Below, one piece after another: positions 59,067 to 64,000 of a DNA stretch of 64,000 nucleotides; the first letter of the stretch is position 1, and each line of letters begins with the position of its first letter. Source of the stretch: Ligustrum vulgare (lineage: Eukaryota > Streptophyta > Magnoliopsida > Lamiales > Oleaceae); NCBI GenBank assembly GCA_963555705.1, contig OY743190.1, positions 9,895,501 through 9,959,500 on the forward strand. Direction: 5' to 3'. The translations under genes and the position numbers were made by a program. The notes under the pieces were generated by a model. It saw only the letters and a list, made by a program, of their open reading frames with translations, did no database searches and was not told the DNA's origin.

Positions 59067-60967
59067 TGTGTACCGCAAACACAATGTCGCGTACAAGTAA
59101 TAAAGTAGACTTTTTAAATTCGGGTAGTCGATCCCACGAGTAATGTATACTCGATTACAGTCTAGTTAATTTAATCTTAACAAATTAAACACAAAATAAA
59201 AAGATGAATTTTGTAAATTCTAAATTAAAGAAACTAATTTTAAATCAAATTAAAATAAGGAAAATGAAAGATAAAATAGTTGTGATTCATGATTTCACTT
59301 AACTCTCGCCTAAGTAATTTCACAACACATGCAAATTAATAAATTGCTCATTTACAATGTTATACCCGATTTTTCAAGTTCAGCTAATTACCAATTTCGA
59401 GTGAAATTAACTCTGATCAATTGGTTTAACCCGCTATATCTCTATGTCAATTAAAACTCAATCGATTGCAATGAACTCTTTGTGAAAATAGCTCAATGGA
59501 TCACCTAGGGATAGGAGTATATCTCTATCTCCTAAATTAATAATTTAATACCTAGGGCATTTGTTATTTGGTTTAAAATGCATAATATCTTTCGATCATC
59601 ATACATTTCACAAATCACATATTTGGTAATCAATCAAACACATGGAATAATCTCAATAACAAACACACATGAAATAAGCTCAAAATTAATAAACAAACAT
59701 TAAAATTACTTAAACTAAGTTAAGCTACATCAATCATCCAAATACAAAACAAATAGCCCATTGTATAAATATTGCACAAAATATGAGGTTTATAAAAACA
59801 CGTCAGAAAATATAGGAATCAAAGATTAAAATATAAGATAATGAAATAAATCACTTCCTTTAATTTTTACTCCAAAATTCTTCAACAATACTTTGAATCT
59901 TCACCTCACTTCTTACTTCATAGCTTCAATGATGACTAGAACTTGGAATAAAAAACTAAATTACAAACTAAACTACAAACTAAAGAAAAAAAAAAAAGAA
60001 AAAAAAATAAAGAAGAAAAGGGAAGAGAGGGGTTAGGGTTTGAAGAGAAAATTGTGAATTTTGCGTGTTCTTTTGAAATGAGAAGAAGTGGAGTATAAAT
60101 ACTCCACAAAAATCTAACCTAAAATGTCCTAAAATCTCGACCAACTCCTAGCCAAATGTGCCCTTAGATTAAATTATTAAAAATAGAAAATGAAATTGGA
60201 ACTTGGGCCGATATGGCCTGCGTGGTCGCGCATTTATTAATACTTAGCGGCCGCACAGTGATGTCAACATGGCTGCTTCCCTTGTTTTGCAGTCAGGTCC
60301 TTCATCTTCTGGTCTTCTTATATTTAGCTCTTGAATTTTGACTTTCATTACAAGTATACCCCTGAGATATTTACAAGATAGGGCCTCTAACTTTTTGAGA
60401 TGTTGCAATTGAGTTCTCGAACTTTTAATTTCTTTCAATTAGGTCTCTAGATGTGAAATTTGCTCTTCGATCTTGTCCATTTTCATTAGTGATGGTAATG
60501 GGGCGGGTTCGGATCGAGTCCCCCCGACTCGTGCCCCATCTCATGAGATTTTTTCAATTCCAAATCCGCGCCCACAACCGGTGAATTTCAAGTCGGGGCG
60601 GGTCAACTCCGTTGCCCCCATTTAATTTTTTTGATATTTTTTTAGTTCTTGGTATTTTTTTTTCCTTATTATTTTTTATTAATTTATTTATTTGGTGCGG
60701 GTTCATGTCAGGGCGGCCAAACCCCCACCTGCCCCGCAACTCGCTTGGGTTGCGGGAACCCACCCCATACCCGCCCCGACGACTAGCAGGGCTGGTTCAG
60801 GTCGAGTTCCCGTCGAGTCGAATTTTTTTGTCATCTCTAATTTTCCTTTCAATTGAGGTTATACCTAATTGTACAAGATAAATACAATTTATAAGTAAAT
60901 ATTTTCTCAATTTGTCAATTAAAGTGCTAATTTAGGAACTAAATAAGTGTGTAAAGCACACTTATCA
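59067..60967 (-). repeat. Athila-like 3' LTR, minus orientation
   Basis: On the minus strand it begins TGATAAGTGTGCTTTACAC at 60967 and ends ttgtgtttgcggtacaca at 59067. A hAT MITE (60487-60839) sits in U3. It contains gtgatgtcaacatggc near 60258, shared with 61870. Internal sequence lies to its right, which makes this the 3' LTR of a copy inserted into the plus-strand relic. Confidence 0.75.
60487..60839. mobile_element. G/C-ended hAT-type MITE, 353 bp
   Basis: Left end TAGTGATGGTAATGGGGCGG; right end gtcatctcta, giving TAGnGATGnnAA inverted repeats. Flanks attttcat and attttcct match at 7 of 8 bases. The paralogous LTR piece at 62099-62118 carries the same target without the element. Related to 6678-6950. 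Confidence 0.85.
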
Positions 60968-61448
60968 CACTCTCAAACTTGAGCTTTTGCTCGTCTCGAG
61001 CAAAATTATCTACTAGTGCAATCGAGTAACATGGAATATAGATCAACAATGTTAGATAACTTGCAAAATATTCATGAGTGTAAAATTGTATAATCAATTC
61101 AAAAGTATTCTTCCAAATAATACTACCAAAAAAAGTTTAGTTTATCCAATGTTCGATCGGTGTGTGTGTGCATAGTCACTTTCAATCATCAATTAAGTTT
61201 CGAGAATATTGATGAGTAAAGAGGTTTCAAGTTAAAGCTAACCCACCATTAGTGGTCAATTCTTTCATTTCCCACTGGTGACATTCATCCCCTAATAGAT
61301 ATTTTTTTCCTCTCCCGAGATGCAATTCTAGAGGGTACTCTTAAATCACTCTTTTCTTTTTCCATTCTAGCTTGGTTGTGTTTTACCGGAAATCTTGACA
61401 ATCTAGAAATGCACTGACTCTCCACTAAATGAGTGCTTCGACATTCAA
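60968..61448 (-). mobile_element. Athila-like 3' internal region of the minus-strand copy
   Basis: It begins with gctcgagacgagc (60990-61005, minus strand) near the polypurine position, equivalent to the palindrome near 16555. A cgatcggtgtgtgtgtg block (61157) parallels catcgtgtgtgtgtg at 16737. No coding sequence. Split by the Cassandra-type LTR at 61449. Confidence 0.6.
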
Positions 61449-61725
61449 TGTAACGACCCGGGTCCCACTTAACGGGTTGTCCCGACCGTTAGATCAACGA
61501 CGTACTGTCCCCATTGTACCAACATGGATCTTTTCAGCATGCTTTGTCCTCACTCGCACGCTCCCCTAAAAAATTTCCCAGGAGTTCACTCATCACAGAA
61601 AATCTCCAAGTCAAGCACGCTTAACTGTGAAGTTTTAACAATGGACTTCAGGAAAAGAAGATACACCTTGTTGGTATGAATAGTATATATCAAATATTTT
61701 AAGCTTTTCCTAGCCTGGGTAAGCA
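61449..61725 (-). mobile_element. Cassandra-type TRIM solo LTR with 5S rRNA-like segment
   Basis: 277 bp with TG...CA ends (minus: TGCTTACCCAGGC...GGGTCGTTACA), flanked by attcaa on both sides (61443-61448 and 61726-61731). On the minus strand, 61636-61574 matches plant 5S rRNA: cagttaagcgtgcttg, then gatgagtgaactcctggga. Cassandra elements are known to carry such a 5S-derived pol III promoter in each LTR. With only one LTR and no interior, this is a solo LTR. It is too diverged to be a 5S gene. Confidence 0.82.
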
Positions 61726-61731
61726 ATTCAA

Positions 61732-62207
61732 ACTCACTATTAATCTAAGGCTTTAAGCAAGTACAAATGTCCCAAAAATGTGACCAACTTCAAACGCGCC
61801 CTTTGATTAAAATAATAAAAACAGAAAATGAAATTCGGAACCTGGTCCGAAATGGCCGCGCCGTGATGTCCACATGGCGGCTTCCCTTGTTTTGTAGTCT
61901 GGTCCTTCATCTTTTGATCTTCTTCAATTTAGCTCTTGAATTTTGACTTTCATTACAAATATACCCCTTAAATATTTGCAAGTAGGTCCTCCAACCTTTT
62001 GAAATGTTGCAATTGAGTTCCAAAACTTTTGATTTCTTTCAATTTGGTCACTGGACATGAAATTTGCTCTTCTTTTAGCTCAATTGCTCTTCGATCTTGT
62101 CCATTTTCATTTCAATTGGGATTGTATCTAATTATACAAGATAAACACAATTTATAAGTAGATATTTGCTCAATTTGTCAATTAAAGTGTGTAAAATATA
62201 CTTATCA
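61732..62207 (-). repeat. Athila-like LTR fragment
   Basis: On the minus strand it begins TTGATAAGTATATTTTACAC at ~62208 and aligns with 60967-60120 except that it lacks the MITE. The rest of the LTR is missing at the junction near 61731. It supplies the unoccupied MITE target at 62099-62118. Confidence 0.7.
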
Positions 62208-62654
62208 ACTGACGGGGTAAATGATCGATATTTATAGACTTTATAGCTACTGCAGTTAAAAATGAAAAATTCATGGAACTTATTTGAAAAACTTGTAGAA
62301 GTAACTTTTGAGATAAGCTCTAACTTCTCAAATAAGTTCATTAATCAAATAGAATTTATTTTAGTAGATGAAGCTTATAATCTCTTCAAATAAGTTATAA
62401 GTTAGCTTAATTGACTTTCCAAACATACTCTTAATCATGGTGTAACATGGAGGAGATTTTTGTTAAATGCACCAATAGGCACATCGTCTACTATATCGTC
62501 AAAGGAAAACGTGCTGAGTGGCTATTGGTGTACTTAAAAATGGAAGAAATTTTGTTCCATTTTTTGGGTGTATTATCTGCAGAACGTCTATTACGTAGGA
62601 CGTCTAACAAGTTTTTTCCATTGGGTAATCAGCAAAAATAGTTCTTTTGGATTC
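62208..62654. other. Unassigned stretch
   Basis: AT-rich with aacttatttgaa / ttcaaataagtt inverted words at 62277-62400. No frame with a recognisable domain; the small ATG-initiated frame at 62447 has no family features. Confidence 0.4.
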
Positions 62655-64000
62655 TTGTAAAAATGATCGTCAACGTTTAGATTTTGACATTTATATATTC
62701 AGAATCACCAAATGTTGTAAAAATGATCCTTACCGTTAGATTCTGTTAGTTTTCATCGTTAAAAATTTTTAAATAGTACAAATGATCCTTAACATTTGAG
62801 TTTCTTATGATAATAGTCTCTTACATATTAAACTCATGTTTGATATATTTAGTTTGTAACCTCAAAACGTTTGGTATATTTAGTCCATAACATATTAAGC
62901 CTCTATTTGAGATCAATTATTTTAAATAATGTGTCATATAATTGTAATTTTAAAAAAAAAAATTGTGGTTAAAAAAATTGAATTTATTTGTAAATTATTG
63001 AATTGATATAATGTGTGATTGAAAATGAGTTTTAAAAAAATAAAGTTTATTCTGGATTTTTAAAGTACATAATAAAATATTTAACAAAAATTCACCGCAT
63101 TAACATTTTAAACTATTGGTAAAAAAAATATGGAACATAAACAAAAAAATACATTGGATATCATTTTAGGAATTGAATAACAAATATAATTTTATCAGTT
63201 CTACTATCGATTTCGATTTTGAGAATCAATCGATTTGAAAAGTAAGTTTGGAGAATTTGGGTTAAAAAGTAAGAATTTTTTTTAAAAATAAATTTATGCA
63301 TAAATTAAAAATAAATAAATTATTAATAGAACGTGTGGAAGAAAACGAGTTTTAAAAAAAAATGAAACTTTGAAAATAGATATTGATCGGTTCTTAAAAT
63401 TGAAAATTGAAAATAGATCTGATAAAAATATATTTGTTATTCAATTCCTAAAATGATGTCCAATGTATTTCTTTATTTATATTCCATGAATTTTTTTTTT
63501 TTTTTTTACCAAAAGGTTGAACTGTTAATGCAATGAGTTTTTGTTAAATATTTTATTGTGCACTTTAGAAATCCAGAATAAACTTTGTTTTTTTAAAACA
63601 CATTTTCAACCATATATTCCATCAATTAAATAATTTACAAATAAATTCAATTTTTTTTTAATCACAAATTCTTCAAAAAATTATAATTACAAGCCACATT
63701 ATTTGAAATAATTGGTCTCACATAGGGGTTTAATATGTTAGAGACTAAATACGCTAAACATATAGGGCTTAATATGTTATGAACTAAATATACAAAACGT
63801 TTGGAGGTTACAAAATAAATATGCAAAACATGACCTTAATATGTTATGGACTATTATCGCAAGAAACTCAAATGTTGGAGACTATTTATACTGTTTACAC
63901 ATTTTTAATGGTGGAAACTAACATAATCTAACGGCATGGATCATTTTCACAACGTTTGATTATTCTGAGGGTATAAATGCCAAAATTTAAACGTTGGGGG
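62655..64000. mobile_element. Long inverted-repeat (foldback) element, runs off the window
   Basis: The left arm (62655-63205) and right arm (63412-64000) are near reverse complements over ~550-590 bp. Pairs include ggaattgaataacaaatata with tatatttgttattcaattcc and tgagtttcttatgataatag with ctattatcgcaagaaactca. A ~200 bp spacer separates the arms. Both ends carry aaaaatgatc...aacgtttg words. No transposase is visible, and the right terminus and target duplication lie beyond the window. Confidence 0.85.

Noticed and set aside
61574..61636. 5S rRNA gene
   Set aside because: Only the middle and 3' parts resemble 5S, with many changes, and the segment sits inside a TG...CA unit with a target duplication. 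It is better explained as a Cassandra-type LTR.

Overview
This is plant nuclear DNA, most likely from a dicot. It is AT-rich, split by introns, and almost entirely nested transposable elements (TEs). The elements are Ty1/copia and Ty3/gypsy LTR retrotransposons of plant lineages (CRM-like, Tat/Retand-like, Athila-like), small inverted-repeat DNA transposons (MITEs), minisatellites and a 5S-bearing Cassandra-type LTR. I find only one gene that looks intact: a four-exon pectate lyase on the minus strand at 9.5-11.3 kb. Fragments of at least two other host genes survive as pseudogene exons at 45.4 and 54.4-55.2 kb.

Layout. 1-4685: decayed copia element with its 3' LTR. 4686-6250: unassigned. 6250-9060: second decayed copia, interrupted by a G-rich MITE and a 1.2 kb Harbinger-type MITE that carries its own minisatellite. 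9531-11268: pectate lyase with MITEs in two introns. 12379-13400: copia LTR fragments. 13411-14830: C-rich minisatellite element. 14912-19600: minus-strand Athila-like element with gag and protease but no reverse transcriptase or integrase. 19615-21632: G-rich minisatellite, an inverted relative of the one at 13.4 kb, split by a hAT MITE. 21868-28972: complete but dead CRM-like gypsy with a perfect 5-bp target duplication (TCCCA), inserted in a minus-strand copia (28973-29645 and 21686-21867). 29648-32951: truncated Athila-like LTR, another minus-strand copia and a second hAT MITE. 32987-43103: complete but dead minus-strand Tat-like gypsy (target duplication GTTTA) with a spliced antisense extra ORF and a tandem-hairpin array. 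43109-45462 and 54380-55690: spacer with host-gene fragments, split by a young copia at 45463-54379 (target duplication AATCT). 55740-62207: Athila-like fragments in both orientations with a hAT MITE and a Cassandra-type solo LTR. 62655-64000: long inverted-repeat element running to the window edge.

Genes working together: there is no operon or multigene pathway. The pectate lyase would be a secreted enzyme cleaving cell-wall homogalacturonan. The LTR elements carry the usual gag-protease-RT-RNase H-integrase order (copia: integrase before RT), and every copy is broken. By eye the two LTRs of the 45.5 kb copia differ at about 13 of ~1431 positions, while those of the Tat-like element differ at roughly 30 of ~688. 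The copia is therefore the youngest large insertion. I saw no CRISPR array, tRNA gene or functional rRNA gene. All family assignments come from reading motifs, not from database searches.
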